Shown piece after piece: positions 37,926-47,138 of a stretch of 64,000 nt of DNA. Source of the stretch: Arcobacter venerupis (GTDB taxonomy: Bacteria; Campylobacterota; Campylobacteria; Campylobacterales; Arcobacteraceae); contig NZ_CP053840.1 of the NCBI RefSeq assembly GCF_013201665.1, forward strand, positions 744,001 to 808,000, given 5' to 3'. Each line of letters starts with the position of its first letter. Position 1 is the stretch's first letter. Made by a program: the position numbers and the translations under genes. The notes under the pieces are model-generated. The model saw only the letters and a list, made by a program, of their open reading frames with translations. It searched no databases and was not told where the DNA came from.

Positions 37926-37944
37926 AATTTGTTACAAGAAAACT

Positions 37945-38019
37945 TGGTGACCCCTAGGGGATTTGAACCCCTGTGGCATGGATGAAAACCATGAATCCTA
38001 ACCGTTAGATGAAGGGGCC
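37945..38019 (-). tRNA. tRNA-Glu (TTC), copy 2
   Basis: Reads identical to 37489-37563, shifted by 456 bp. Confidence 0.95.
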
Positions 38020-38045
38020 AAGACTGTGTAACAAAAATAAAAAAA

Positions 38046-38121
38046 TGGTGACCCGTGATGGATTCGAACCATCGGCCCCCTCATTAAAAGTGAGATGCTC
38101 TACCGGCTGAGCTAACGGGTC
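38046..38121 (-). tRNA. tRNA-Lys (TTT), copy 2 (first of the operon)
   Basis: Reads identical to 37590-37665, shifted by 456 bp. It is nearest the promoter at 38163-38168. Confidence 0.95.
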
Positions 38122-38162
38122 ACATTTGGTAATTTAAGTTGTTCTACTTAAATTGGACTGGA

Positions 38163-38168
38163 ATTATA
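38163..38168 (-). promoter_or_regulatory. -10 box of the tRNA operon
   Basis: TATAAT on the minus strand (GCACTATAATTCC), 42 bases before the first tRNA-Lys. It is just after the cinA-like stop codon. No other promoter-like site stands out in the operon. Confidence 0.65.
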
Positions 38169-38180
38169 GTGCATTTGTTT

Positions 38181-38687
38181 TTATTTGTCAAGACAATTTT
38201 GAACAAATTTCAAAATTTCTTTCAAAGAGTGTTTTGCAGCTTGAATTTGCACTTCTTCTCTTGAACCCAAGAACTTATATACATTCACTATTTTATGGGC
38301 ATTATGGTCACATATTCCAATTACAACAGTGCCTACTGGTTTATCTTTTGAACCACCATTTGGTCCAGCAATTCCTGATATTGCAATAGCAAAATCTGCA
38401 TCAAATTTATTTATTACCCCTTCTAGCATCTCATTTACAACTTCACAACTAACTGCTCCAAATGTTTCTAAAGTCTCATTTTTTACATTTAATTCTTGAT
38501 TTTTTATTTTATTAGAATAACTTACTATACTTCCATTGAAAATTTCTGACGAGCCAGAGATTTTAGTTATCATACTTGCAACTAATCCACCTGTACAAGA
38601 TTCAGCTATAGTAATAGTCTGTTTATTTGCTTTTAAAAGAGATTGAAGTTCTATCATATCATTTTCGCTAAAAATATCATTATACAT
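38181..38687 (-). CDS. CinA C-terminal domain protein, NMN amidohydrolase
   Basis: 168 residues, the stand-alone CinA C-terminal (PncC-like) domain without the N-terminal pyrophosphatase domain. The family motifs ESCTGGLVASMIT, SYSNKIKNQEL, AISGIAGPNGGSKDKPVGTV are visible. It hydrolyses nicotinamide mononucleotide to nicotinate mononucleotide and ammonia in NAD recycling. It lies between mqo and the tRNA operon and is likely monocistronic. Confidence 0.9.
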   Translation of the reverse strand: MYNDIFSENDMIELQSLLKANKQTITIAESCTGGLVASMITKISGSSEIFNGSIVSYSNKIKNQELNVKNETLETFGAVSCEVVNEMLEGVINKFDADFAIAISGIAGPNGGSKDKPVGTVVIGICDHNAHKIVNVYKFLGSREEVQIQAAKHSLKEILKFVQNCLDK

Positions 38688-38780
38688 TATATATGGCCTT
38701 TAAAATTAATTTATAGGAGTATTTTATATGTTTTTGATTAAAAAAAGATTAGATGTGTTATAAATGATTGGGTGATTATC

Positions 38781-38809
38781 TATAATAAGAGAGAACTCTC
38801 TTATTAATA
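38781..38809. repeat. Inverted repeat after mqo
   Basis: TCTATAATAAGAGAG AA CTCTCTTATTAATAGA, 10 perfect central pairs, about 22 bases past the mqo stop on the minus strand. No T run, so a terminator function is uncertain. Confidence 0.45.
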
Positions 38810-38831
38810 GATAAAATTGTAGTGGAAAAAA

Positions 38832-40196
38832 TTAAGCGATTTCTGGATCAGTTAAATCAGCTAAGAAAGCAGCTTCATCAAATTCTAAATTTAAATATTC
38901 ACAAATTACTTTTACATCTCTTTGTGCATTACCTAAACAAGAAGTTGCCCCTGGACTTGGCGTCATATTAAAGATAATCCCATTACCTTCATTTAATGAT
39001 GCTTCTCCTAGCATTAATTTTTTCTCAGTTTTATTAAGAACTTGTGGTCTTACTCCACCAAATCCTTTTGCATATTCTAAATCATCAACACTTAAAGAAG
39101 GAACGATTTTTCTTGCATCTTTTACAAATAAACCTTTATTGATTCCTGGAACTTCAAATAAGAAGTTTTTGAATACATAATTTCTTATTTCTGAATCTTT
39201 TAATAAATCCCAGAAAATTTTTATAATGCTTCCATCAATATTCATAGTTTTTAAACATTGGAATATTGATTTACCACCTTTATATCTTTCTAAAACTAAT
39301 AAAGCAAGAGCAGTTGGCCCAAATCTTGTTTTTCCATTTTCTAAAATATCAGGATCTCCATGAAGTGCAGCAAATGGTAATTTATCATTTTGTACCATAT
39401 ATACTTTACCATTCAAATATGTACCATTTGTAATGTAAAATGATCCAGCCATTGATAAAGAACCCATATGTTTACCATAACCCATTTTATGAGCTAAGTA
39501 TAATGAGTGAGCACCTGCATCTACAACAACAAAATCTGCTGTATAAACAGTACCATTTGTTGTAGTTAATTTAAATTTATTACCAACTTTTTCAATTTCT
39601 TCAACTTCTGAATTGAAGAAAATATCAGTTGTTTTAGAAGTGTCAGCATTTTGTCCAGCTTTTGCTAACTCTTTTGTCATTTCACCATAATCAACAGTCG
39701 TGTATTCATTTTTTGCACCCATTGCAATTATTGGTTCAGGTCTATCTTTAGTTTGTTCTTTATCTGCATAAACTAGTTTAGGTTCTAATTCTCTTAGTTT
39801 TTCTTTATCCCATAACTCTAAATATGGAAAAATTTCTTTAAATTCATGATATCTTTTTGTAATAAATTCAACTTCTTTTTCTCCAACACCTAAAGCCATT
39901 TTTTGGTGTTTAAACATAATTCTTTCTTGTAAATTATATTGTAAGCAGAACTTCTCAATCATTTTTGCAGTTCTTTTTGTGATTTTAGCTTTATCTAAAG
40001 TGTAATTAGTTTCAATATCACCCACGTGGATTGTTTGTGAGTTACTTGTACCTTTTGAGTTTAAAGTAGCAAGATCTTCATATTTTTCTAATAAACAGAT
40101 ATTTTTAGCAGTAGAATATTTAGCTAACTCATAAAACAGAGCAGCTCCTGAAATTCCTCCACCAACAATTACGACCTCATAGTGTTTTTCGTTCAT
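38832..40196 (-). CDS. mqo: Malate:quinone oxidoreductase (FAD-dependent)
   Basis: 454 residues. The N-terminal FAD site is VVIVGGGISGAALFYELA (9-26) and the end carries TPSPGATSCLGNAQRD, typical of the FAD/substrate fold. The family (Mqo type found in Helicobacter) oxidises malate to oxaloacetate and passes electrons to quinone at the membrane. It replaces NAD-malate dehydrogenase in many Campylobacterota. It could in principle be L-2-hydroxyglutarate dehydrogenase-like, but the overall layout favours Mqo. Confidence 0.82.
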   Translation of the reverse strand: MNEKHYEVVIVGGGISGAALFYELAKYSTAKNICLLEKYEDLATLNSKGTSNSQTIHVGDIETNYTLDKAKITKRTAKMIEKFCLQYNLQERIMFKHQKMALGVGEKEVEFITKRYHEFKEIFPYLELWDKEKLRELEPKLVYADKEQTKDRPEPIIAMGAKNEYTTVDYGEMTKELAKAGQNADTSKTTDIFFNSEVEEIEKVGNKFKLTTTNGTVYTADFVVVDAGAHSLYLAHKMGYGKHMGSLSMAGSFYITNGTYLNGKVYMVQNDKLPFAALHGDPDILENGKTRFGPTALALLVLERYKGGKSIFQCLKTMNIDGSIIKIFWDLLKDSEIRNYVFKNFLFEVPGINKGLFVKDARKIVPSLSVDDLEYAKGFGGVRPQVLNKTEKKLMLGEASLNEGNGIIFNMTPSPGATSCLGNAQRDVKVICEYLNLEFDEAAFLADLTDPEIA

Positions 40197-40417
40197 TTAT
40201 AATTCCTATGTTTTTTGTGAAATATTTTTGGATTCTAGCATATAAATTTTTGATTTTAGATAAATAGAATATAAATTTTTATAAATACTAAATAAATTAT
40301 AGATTTTAGTAACATTAGCTAATTAATAAATGAATTTTACACAAATAAAAATCATTCAATTCATTAAACGTTTTTTATTTAATTTTACTGATAAATTTGA
40401 TTTTAAATTAAATTGGA

Positions 40418-40423
40418 TATAAT
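40418..40423 (+). promoter_or_regulatory. -10 box of ileS
   Basis: TATAAT (TTGGATATAATCTG context), 52 bases before the ileS ATG. The 278-bp gap upstream contains no gene. Confidence 0.6.
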
Positions 40424-40474
40424 CTGCGATTTAATGAAAAACTATAAATATTTTGAAAAGATGAAGGTGTTATA

Positions 40475-43204
40475 ATGGATTATAAAGAGAGTTTACTACT
40501 TCCAAAAGCTGATTTCCCAATGAGAGGAAATCTTCCTAACAATGAGCCTATTAAGTACAAACAATGGGATGAAAAAAAAGTATACGAAAAAATGAAACAA
40601 AATAGATTAGGTTGTGAATCATTTACACTTCATGATGGACCTCCTTACGCAAATGGAAATATTCATATTGGACATGCACTAAATAAAATTTTAAAAGATA
40701 TTATCAATAAATTCCACTATTTTGAGGGAAAATCAATTAGATATGTTCCAGGATGGGATTGTCATGGTTTACCAATTGAACAAAAAGTAGAAGAAAAAAT
40801 TGGTTCTGAAAAGAAAAAAATACTTCCAAAATCAAAACTTAGACAATTATGTCGAGATCACGCAACTAAATTTGTTGATATTCAAAAAAGTGAATTTAAA
40901 CAATTAGGTGTTATTGCTGATTGGGAAAATCCTTATTTAACAATGGATTTTAAATTTGAAGCAAATATTTATAGAGAGTTATGCGCAATCGCAAAACAAG
41001 GTTTATTAATTCAAAGAAGTAAACCAGTTTATTGGTCTTGGGCTGCTCAAACAGCACTTGCTGAAGCTGAAGTTGAATATGAAGATAAAACATCTCCATC
41101 AATTTATGTGGCATTTAAACATGAAAATATTGATGCAAGTATTATTATTTGGACAACTACACCTTGGACACTTCCTGCAAATACTGGAATTTCATTAAAT
41201 GGTGAAGAAGAGTATGTAAAAACTAGTGATAAATTTATTGTGGCTAAAAAACTATATAACACTTTAATTGAAAATGGTGTTATTTCAGGAGAAGTAGTTG
41301 AAACTATTAATCCAAAAGATTTAGAAAATACAAATGCTATAAATCCATTAAATGGAAGATTTTCTAAAATTGTTTTAGGTGAACACGTTATGATGGATTC
41401 AGGATCAGGTGCAGTTCACACAGCTCCTGGACATGGGGAAGATGACTATAAAATTGGTTTAGTTTATGGGTTAGACGTAATCATGCCGGTTGATGCATTT
41501 GGTAAATATGATGAAACAATTGTAAGAGAAAAACTTTTCAGAGATACTGAAAAATATTTAGGATTAAATGTCTTTAAAGCAAATGATCTGATTTTAGAAG
41601 AGTTAGGTGATGCTTTATTAAAAAGAGTAGATATTAGACACTCTTATCCACATTGTTGGAGAACACATACACCAATTATTTTTAGAGCAACAAAACAATG
41701 GTTTATTTCTATTGATGATAATTATGGAAAACAAAATAAAACATTAAGAGAAAATGCATTAAAAGTTGTAGAAGATTTAACTTTCTATCCTGAATGGGGA
41801 AGAAATAGATTAAAAGCAATGCTTGAGGGAAGACCTGACTGGTGTATTTCAAGACAAAGAGATTGGGGTGTTCCAATCGCATTTTTTAGAAATAAAAAAA
41901 CTGATGAGATAGTTTTTGATGAAAAAGTTTTAAATTATACAGCTATGATTTTTGAACAAAAAGGTTGTGATGCTTGGTATGATTTAGAAATTTCAGAATT
42001 ACTATATCCAGGAAGTGGATTAAATCCTGAGGATTTAGAAAAAACTGTTGATATTTTAGATGTTTGGTTTGATTCAGGTTCAACACAAAATGCAGTATTA
42101 AGATCTAGAAACTATGATGCTGGAACTTTCCCTGCTGATATGTATCTTGAAGGAAGTGACCAACATAGAGGTTGGTTCCAATCTTCACTTTTAACAACTT
42201 TAGCTTCAAGTGAAATTGCTCCTTATAAATCAATTTTAACACATGGGTTCACTGTTGATGAAAAAGGTGAAAAAATGTCTAAATCAAAAGGAAATGTTGT
42301 TGCTCCTGATAAAGTTTTAAAAGAATATGGTAGTGAAATTTTAAGACTTTGGGTTGCAATGAGTGATTATCAATCTGATTTAAAAATCTCTGATAATATC
42401 TTAAAACAAAATGCAGAACTTTATAGAAAAATCAGAAATACAGCAAGATTTTTACTTGCAAATGTTTCAGATTTAGAAGAAATTGTATCAGTTGATAAAA
42501 TGGGACCTTTAGATAAATGGGTTGTAAATAAAGCTAAAAAAGTATTTGATGAAATTGAAGCTTCATTTAATGTATATGAATTTTCAAAAGGTTTAAATAA
42601 ATTAAACAACTTCTTAGTTGTGGATTTATCTGGAATTTACCTTGATGTTTGTAAAGATAGATTATATTGTGATGATAAAAATGATATTCATAGACTTGCA
42701 TCGCAAAGTGCAATGGCATTAATCGCTAAAAAATTAATCTCTACAATGGCTCCAATTTTAACTTATACAATGGATGAGTTATTGGAGTTTGCACCAAAGA
42801 TTTTAAAAGATGATTGTGAGGATATTTTTGATTATAAAAAGGTTGTTTTACCTGAAGTTAAATCAGATATTGATGAAGTTTTATTATTTACTGCAAAAGA
42901 AAAATTCTCTGAAATCAAAGATGCTTTAAGTAAAGAAAAAGTTATAAAATCAACTTTAGAGTTAATGATTTATACAAATTGCGAAGAGATTTTAGCTTTA
43001 GATGAAGTTGAATCAAGTGATTGGTTCTTAGTAAGTTCTGTAACAAATAATAAACAAAACTCTGATATACTTGGAAGTTTCCAAATAGATGGAAAAGATT
43101 TTGAAGTTTATAAAGCAACTGCTCATAAATGTCCAAGATGTTGGAAGTTTACAGCAGTAAAAGAAGAAACACTTTGTAATAGATGTGAAGAAGTTTTAAA
43201 ATAG
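40475..43204 (+). CDS. ileS: Isoleucyl-tRNA synthetase
   Basis: 909 residues, bacterial-type IleRS. HIGH motif in PYANGNIHIGHALNKIL; the editing (CP1) domain has TTPWTLPAN; KMSKS in GEKMSKSKGNVV; a tRNA-binding C-terminal region ends with a zinc site CPRCWKF…CNRCEEVL. It charges tRNA-Ile and edits Val. A small run of genes follows at short spacing, so it may lead an operon reaching murE. Confidence 0.97.
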   Translation: MDYKESLLLPKADFPMRGNLPNNEPIKYKQWDEKKVYEKMKQNRLGCESFTLHDGPPYANGNIHIGHALNKILKDIINKFHYFEGKSIRYVPGWDCHGLPIEQKVEEKIGSEKKKILPKSKLRQLCRDHATKFVDIQKSEFKQLGVIADWENPYLTMDFKFEANIYRELCAIAKQGLLIQRSKPVYWSWAAQTALAEAEVEYEDKTSPSIYVAFKHENIDASIIIWTTTPWTLPANTGISLNGEEEYVKTSDKFIVAKKLYNTLIENGVISGEVVETINPKDLENTNAINPLNGRFSKIVLGEHVMMDSGSGAVHTAPGHGEDDYKIGLVYGLDVIMPVDAFGKYDETIVREKLFRDTEKYLGLNVFKANDLILEELGDALLKRVDIRHSYPHCWRTHTPIIFRATKQWFISIDDNYGKQNKTLRENALKVVEDLTFYPEWGRNRLKAMLEGRPDWCISRQRDWGVPIAFFRNKKTDEIVFDEKVLNYTAMIFEQKGCDAWYDLEISELLYPGSGLNPEDLEKTVDILDVWFDSGSTQNAVLRSRNYDAGTFPADMYLEGSDQHRGWFQSSLLTTLASSEIAPYKSILTHGFTVDEKGEKMSKSKGNVVAPDKVLKEYGSEILRLWVAMSDYQSDLKISDNILKQNAELYRKIRNTARFLLANVSDLEEIVSVDKMGPLDKWVVNKAKKVFDEIEASFNVYEFSKGLNKLNNFLVVDLSGIYLDVCKDRLYCDDKNDIHRLASQSAMALIAKKLISTMAPILTYTMDELLEFAPKILKDDCEDIFDYKKVVLPEVKSDIDEVLLFTAKEKFSEIKDALSKEKVIKSTLELMIYTNCEEILALDEVESSDWFLVSSVTNNKQNSDILGSFQIDGKDFEVYKATAHKCPRCWKFTAVKEETLCNRCEEVLK

Positions 43205-43211
43205 GAATAAA

Positions 43212-43325
43212 ATGTTTCAAGAAGAAGTAACACTTACTTTTATATTCCAAAGCATAGCTGTAATTCTTGTACTTATAGCCATTGGAATATATTTTGTAAA
43301 GAAGAAAGCTAAAGAGGTAAAATAA
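43212..43325 (+). CDS. Small membrane protein, 37 aa
   Basis: MFQEEVTLTFIFQSIAVILV begins it; a single hydrophobic helix spans about residues 9-29, followed by a basic tail (FVKKKAKEVK). It lies 7 bp after ileS with an AGGAA ribosome site, and its stop is followed at once by the NifU-like ATG. Such a spacing suggests translation as part of the operon. Function unknown; the topology would be N-out, C-in. Confidence 0.65.
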   Translation: MFQEEVTLTFIFQSIAVILVLIAIGIYFVKKKAKEVK

Positions 43326-43326
43326 A

Positions 43327-43605
43327 ATGATGCCATTTACAGATGAAGATTTAAAAGATCCTGTAAGTTCAATTATAAAAAATAAAATTGCCCCAATGCT
43401 TGCACGAGATGGTGGAGCAATTGAACTATTAGAGATTAAAAATGCTAAGGTTTTTGTGCAATTAAAAGGTGCTTGTGTTGGATGTAGTGCAAGTGGTAGT
43501 ACTTTAAAATATATAGTTGAAAAAGAGTTAAAATCAGCGATTCATCCAGAATTAGAAATAGTTAATGTACCAGAAGGTATGGAAAATAAATTAGAGGAAT
43601 TTTAA
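43327..43605 (+). CDS. NifU-like C-terminal domain iron-sulfur protein
   Basis: 92 residues of the NifU C-terminal/Nfu family. The cluster-binding CxxC is in LKGACVGCSASGSTLK. Such proteins carry or deliver Fe-S clusters to apo-enzymes. The last base is shared with the start codon of the next gene (TAATG), showing co-translation. Confidence 0.92.
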   Translation: MMPFTDEDLKDPVSSIIKNKIAPMLARDGGAIELLEIKNAKVFVQLKGACVGCSASGSTLKYIVEKELKSAIHPELEIVNVPEGMENKLEEF

Positions 43606-44198
43606 TGATAAATGAAAGTAGAGTATTAAATGAGGCAAATAGCTTTTTCACTCAAAAAGAGTTCAATAAAGCATTGTTTTTATATTCTCAACTCTCATCA
43701 AATTTTCCTCAAAATAAAGAGTATCCAATTTACGCATTATTTTGTGATATAGCTAGTGAAGATGAAGAAAAAGCAATTTCACTTTATGATTATTTTAGTA
43801 TTGTAAAAGATGAAAATCTTGAAGAAGCAATAAGATATGTTGAAGATGTAGTAGATGCATATGATGGTGATATTGACAAAATGATGGAAGTTTTAAAAGA
43901 GTTGAGTACGTCAACTATTGAATCACTTGATGCAATTAGATATGAAGATTTTAAAAAACTAATTGATTCAAGAGGTTCTTTTAGAGTTGCATTTGAAGAT
44001 ATAATGTTTTCAACAAAAGTTGCCATTGAAAATAAAGATGATTTTTTTGATTTTGTAACTAAATTAATAGATAATGATTTTAATAGTACGGCGTATTCAT
44101 ATTTAGATGGATTTAATGAATATTTTTCTTATGACAAAGAGATTGAAAAATTATATAAAAAATTAGAAGAGAAAAAACTTGCAACTAATCATAAATAA
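43605..44198 (+). CDS. Hypothetical TPR-like protein
   Basis: 197 residues, mostly helical. The first half looks like one or two degenerate TPR repeats (LNEANSFFTQKEFNKALFLYSQL). I do not recognise a named family. It starts in the TAATG overlap of the NifU-like gene and overlaps murE by 20 bp, so it is firmly part of this operon and may be linked to cell-wall or division roles. Confidence 0.75.
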   Translation: MINESRVLNEANSFFTQKEFNKALFLYSQLSSNFPQNKEYPIYALFCDIASEDEEKAISLYDYFSIVKDENLEEAIRYVEDVVDAYDGDIDKMMEVLKELSTSTIESLDAIRYEDFKKLIDSRGSFRVAFEDIMFSTKVAIENKDDFFDFVTKLIDNDFNSTAYSYLDGFNEYFSYDKEIEKLYKKLEEKKLATNHK

Positions 44199-45459
44199 TA
44201 AAGTTTATACAGATAATTCAAATGAAGCAGATGAAAATTCTGTTTTTGTTGTTTCAAAACAAAATGAAAAATTCAAAGATAGTGCAATCGCAAATGGTTG
44301 TAAAGAGATAATAACAGCAAATGAATTAAAAAATCATTTAGATATGTCAAGTATCAAAGTAATTGGAATAACAGGAACAAATGGGAAAACAACAACTGCA
44401 GCTGCTATTTATTCAATATTACTTGATTTAGGATATAAAGTTGCTCTTCAAGGAACACGTGGATTTTTCATCAATGATGAAAGAGTTGAAGATTACTCTT
44501 TAACCACTCCTGTTCAACTTGGAAATTTTGCTCATATTCAGCAAGCTATAAATAATGCTTGTGATTTTTTTGTTATGGAAGTTAGTTCCCATGCAATTGA
44601 GCAAAAAAGAATTGAGGGTTTAGAATTTGCTCTTAAAATTCATACAAATATAACAAGAGATCATCTTGATTATCACAAAACTATTGATGAATACATTAGA
44701 GTTAAAAACTCTTTTTTTGAAGATGATAGTAAAAAGTTAATAAATAAAGATGACAATGTAGTTAAATACAATAGCACGAATGGTTTTGCTTACTCTTTAG
44801 ATGAACCATCAACTTACAAAGTAACTGCATACTCTTTTAAAAATGGTACTCATGTTATGTTTTCACATTTTGGGAAAATGCACTCTTTTTCATCAAATAT
44901 GATGGGAATTTTTAATGTTTACAATTTAATGGCAGCAGTTGCAGCTGTTCATATTACAACACAAAAACCACTTGATGAGATTTGTGAAGCACTAGAGGGA
45001 TTTGCAGGTGTTAGTGGAAGAATGGAAACGGTTTCTATTAATCCTTTAGTAATTGTAGATTTTGCACATACACCTGATGGAATGAAAGAGGTTTTACAAA
45101 GTTTCCCTGAAAAAGAAATTATTTGTGTATTTGGTGCAGGTGGAGATAGGGATAAATTAAAACGTCCATTGATGGGACAAATAGCTGCCATGTACTCAAA
45201 ATATATAATTGTAACTAGTGATAATCCAAGGTTTGAGGACCCTGATTTAATTATTCAAGATATTTTAGCTGGAATAAAAAATCATGCAAATGTTCAAATT
45301 GAAATAAATAGAAAAGAAGCTATTAAAAAAGCCATTGCAATGGCAAATGAAAATTCTGTTATTTTAGTTCTTGGAAAAGGTGATGAAGCTACTCAAATTA
45401 TTTATGATAAAAAATTCCCTTTTTCTGATAAAGAAGAGATTTTAAAACACATAAAATAA
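44179..45459 (+). CDS. murE: UDP-MurNAc-tripeptide synthetase MurE
   Basis: 426 residues from TTG at 44179 (MQLIINNKVYT). It adds the third residue of the peptidoglycan stem peptide. ATP loop GITGTNGKTTT, ITRDHLDYHKTIDEY, and the amino-acid selecting motif DNPRFEDP, whose DNPR points to meso-diaminopimelate. It is shorter than the E. coli enzyme at the N-terminus, as usual in Campylobacterota. Confidence 0.95.
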   Translation: MQLIINNKVYTDNSNEADENSVFVVSKQNEKFKDSAIANGCKEIITANELKNHLDMSSIKVIGITGTNGKTTTAAAIYSILLDLGYKVALQGTRGFFINDERVEDYSLTTPVQLGNFAHIQQAINNACDFFVMEVSSHAIEQKRIEGLEFALKIHTNITRDHLDYHKTIDEYIRVKNSFFEDDSKKLINKDDNVVKYNSTNGFAYSLDEPSTYKVTAYSFKNGTHVMFSHFGKMHSFSSNMMGIFNVYNLMAAVAAVHITTQKPLDEICEALEGFAGVSGRMETVSINPLVIVDFAHTPDGMKEVLQSFPEKEIICVFGAGGDRDKLKRPLMGQIAAMYSKYIIVTSDNPRFEDPDLIIQDILAGIKNHANVQIEINRKEAIKKAIAMANENSVILVLGKGDEATQIIYDKKFPFSDKEEILKHIK

Positions 45460-45475
45460 ACTCATTTTAAATTTT

Positions 45476-45503
45476 AAGATACTCAATTATAATTGAGTAT
45501 CTT
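45476..45503. terminator. Bidirectional terminator between murE and a convergent gene
   Basis: AAGATACTCAATT / AATTGAGTATCTT perfect stem around a short loop, followed by TATTTTTTAATTT on plus. Confidence 0.88.
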
Positions 45504-45514
45504 TATTTTTTAAT

Positions 45515-46075
45515 TTATACAGCGCCCATTAAAGATTTTTTTGTTGTTCCCATTAAAGCAAGCATTTCGTCATAAGTTTTATCAATTGCTTCAACATTCA
45601 TAGTTGCTAGTTCATCATAAATCATTTCTAATTTTTCTTCATTAGAAAGTTTTTTTAATACACCTTTTTCTAATGAGAAATAATCTAATACTTCATTCCA
45701 CACAGAACTTTCATCTAACATAAAAGTTGAAAATTTAACACCTTGATATTCAAAAACACCATTAGCATCTAAATCTATTACATATAATAAGTTCACAGAA
45801 TTAGCATCAAAGAAATCTTTGTATTTATTGAAAAATTCTTCAAAGAACCCAAAAGTTTCCAATTCACATGCAAAGAATTTTATTTTATCAGCTTCACTAA
45901 TCATGATAACTTGTTTAGCTTGTGCTTTTGGAGGCATAACTTTAGTTTCTGAAAGTTTTTTTCCCTCTTGGATTATTAATGCTCCTCTATATCCAAATAA
46001 AGCATTATTGATCTCCCTTGAGAATGAAGGTTGCCATTCTAAATGGTTTTCTTTTATATAATCAATTGGTGTCAT
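45515..46075 (-). CDS. Hypothetical protein, 186 aa
   Basis: Soluble, acidic protein without signal or membrane segment. The start MTPIDYIKENHLEWQ has an AGGAAT ribosome site. Repeated Asp/Glu/Phe-rich strands and helices suggest a compact mixed fold; no catalytic motif stands out. It sits alone between murE and rpsB. I do not recognise the family; it could be a group-specific conserved protein. Confidence 0.7.
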   Translation of the reverse strand: MTPIDYIKENHLEWQPSFSREINNALFGYRGALIIQEGKKLSETKVMPPKAQAKQVIMISEADKIKFFACELETFGFFEEFFNKYKDFFDANSVNLLYVIDLDANGVFEYQGVKFSTFMLDESSVWNEVLDYFSLEKGVLKKLSNEEKLEMIYDELATMNVEAIDKTYDEMLALMGTTKKSLMGAV

Positions 46076-46205
46076 GATATTCCTTTTTTTATTTTTTTAT
46101 ATACAATTTCTATTCCTTTTCTAATTATTCAAAAAAAGTAAATTTGTTCACAATATATAGTATAACTTTTTTATAGAGTTAAAGAAGAATTAATCTTACT
46201 TTAAA

Positions 46206-46211
46206 TATAAT
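46206..46211 (+). promoter_or_regulatory. -10 box of rpsB-tsf
   Basis: TATAAT, 134 bases before the rpsB ATG, leaving a leader of about 125 bases. Confidence 0.6.
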
Positions 46212-46217
46212 CGCAAC

Positions 46218-46344
46218 TCTAATTTTAAATTAGAACCTCACATGTATCAATCCTTGTATGGGTTGTGACAAGAGAAATCTTGACATTAAGGGATACAGAG
46301 GCTAAACCCAGATTACAAAAAATATAATTCAAGGAGAATTACTC
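46218..46344 (+). promoter_or_regulatory. Structured 5' leader of rpsB, candidate S2 autoregulation
   Basis: Small hairpins in order: TCTAATTT/AAATTAGA (46218-46234), AATCC/GGGTT (46249-46264) and CAAGA-GAAA-TCTTG (46269-46282) with a GNRA loop. Then GGGATACAGAGGCTAAACCC, less AT-rich than the surroundings. In other bacteria S2 binds its own leader; here that is inference. Confidence 0.45.
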
Positions 46345-47136
46345 ATGGTAACAATGAAAGACCTATTAGAGTGTGGTGTACACTTCGGACACCAAACAAG
46401 AAGATGGAATCCAAAAATGAAAAAATTCATTTTCGGTGTTAGAAAAAATATCTATATTATAGATTTACAAAAAACATTAAGATATTTCAGATATACATAT
46501 AATGTTGTTAAAGATAGAGCAGCTACTGGTCAAACAATGATTTTTGTTGGTACAAAAAAACAAGCTAGCGAAGCTATTAAAAAAGCTGCAATTTCTTGTG
46601 GAATGCCATATGTTAATCATAGATGGTTAGGTGGAATGTTAACTAACTTTGGAACAATCAAAAAATCAATTAGAAAATTAGAAATTATTAAAAAAATGAG
46701 AGAAGAAGGTCAATTAGATCTTTTAACTAAAAAAGAAGCATTAATGCTTTCTAGAAAAGAAGAAAAATTAGAATTATACCTTGGTGGTATCAAAGAAATG
46801 CACAAACTTCCAGATATGATGTTTGTTCTTGATGCTGTTAAAGAAAAAATTGCTATTCAAGAAGCTAGAAGATTAGGAATTACAGTTGTTGCTCCTTTAG
46901 ATACAAATTGTGATCCTGATGTTGTAGATTTACCAATTCCTGGAAATGATGATGCAATCAGATCAATTCATTTATTTTGTAATGAAATGGCTGCTGCTAT
47001 GAATGAAGGAAAAGCTGTATTAGCTGACGAAATTGGTGGAGATATTGAACCAGTATCACAAGAAGAAACTGAAGCGTTAATTGCTGAAGCTGTTTCTGAA
47101 GGTGAAAACGAAATCGTTGAAACTGAGGAAGTATAA
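46345..47136 (+). CDS. rpsB: 30S ribosomal protein S2
   Basis: 263 residues. The S2 pattern [28 protein letters not shown] and the [13 protein letters not shown] motif are complete. The C-terminal tail is Glu-rich, common in this phylum. It is followed 2 bp later by tsf, the conserved rpsB-tsf operon. Confidence 0.98.
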   Translation: MVTMKDLLECGVHFGHQTRRWNPKMKKFIFGVRKNIYIIDLQKTLRYFRYTYNVVKDRAATGQTMIFVGTKKQASEAIKKAAISCGMPYVNHRWLGGMLTNFGTIKKSIRKLEIIKKMREEGQLDLLTKKEALMLSRKEEKLELYLGGIKEMHKLPDMMFVLDAVKEKIAIQEARRLGITVVAPLDTNCDPDVVDLPIPGNDDAIRSIHLFCNEMAAAMNEGKAVLADEIGGDIEPVSQEETEALIAEAVSEGENEIVETEEV

Positions 47137-47138
47137 TT

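Larger units (their letters stand above)
37221..38122. repeat. Tandem duplication of a four-tRNA block
   Basis: 37221-37666 and 37677-38122 (446 bp each, period 456) appear identical on reading, including the non-coding spacers between the tRNA genes. A 10-bp AT spacer separates the copies. It gives eight tRNA genes, two each of Asp, Val, Glu and Lys. Confidence 0.92.

Noticed and set aside
37221-38122. CRISPR-like reading of the repeats in the tRNA region
   Set aside because: The repeats are two long copies of tRNA genes, not short repeats with unique spacers.
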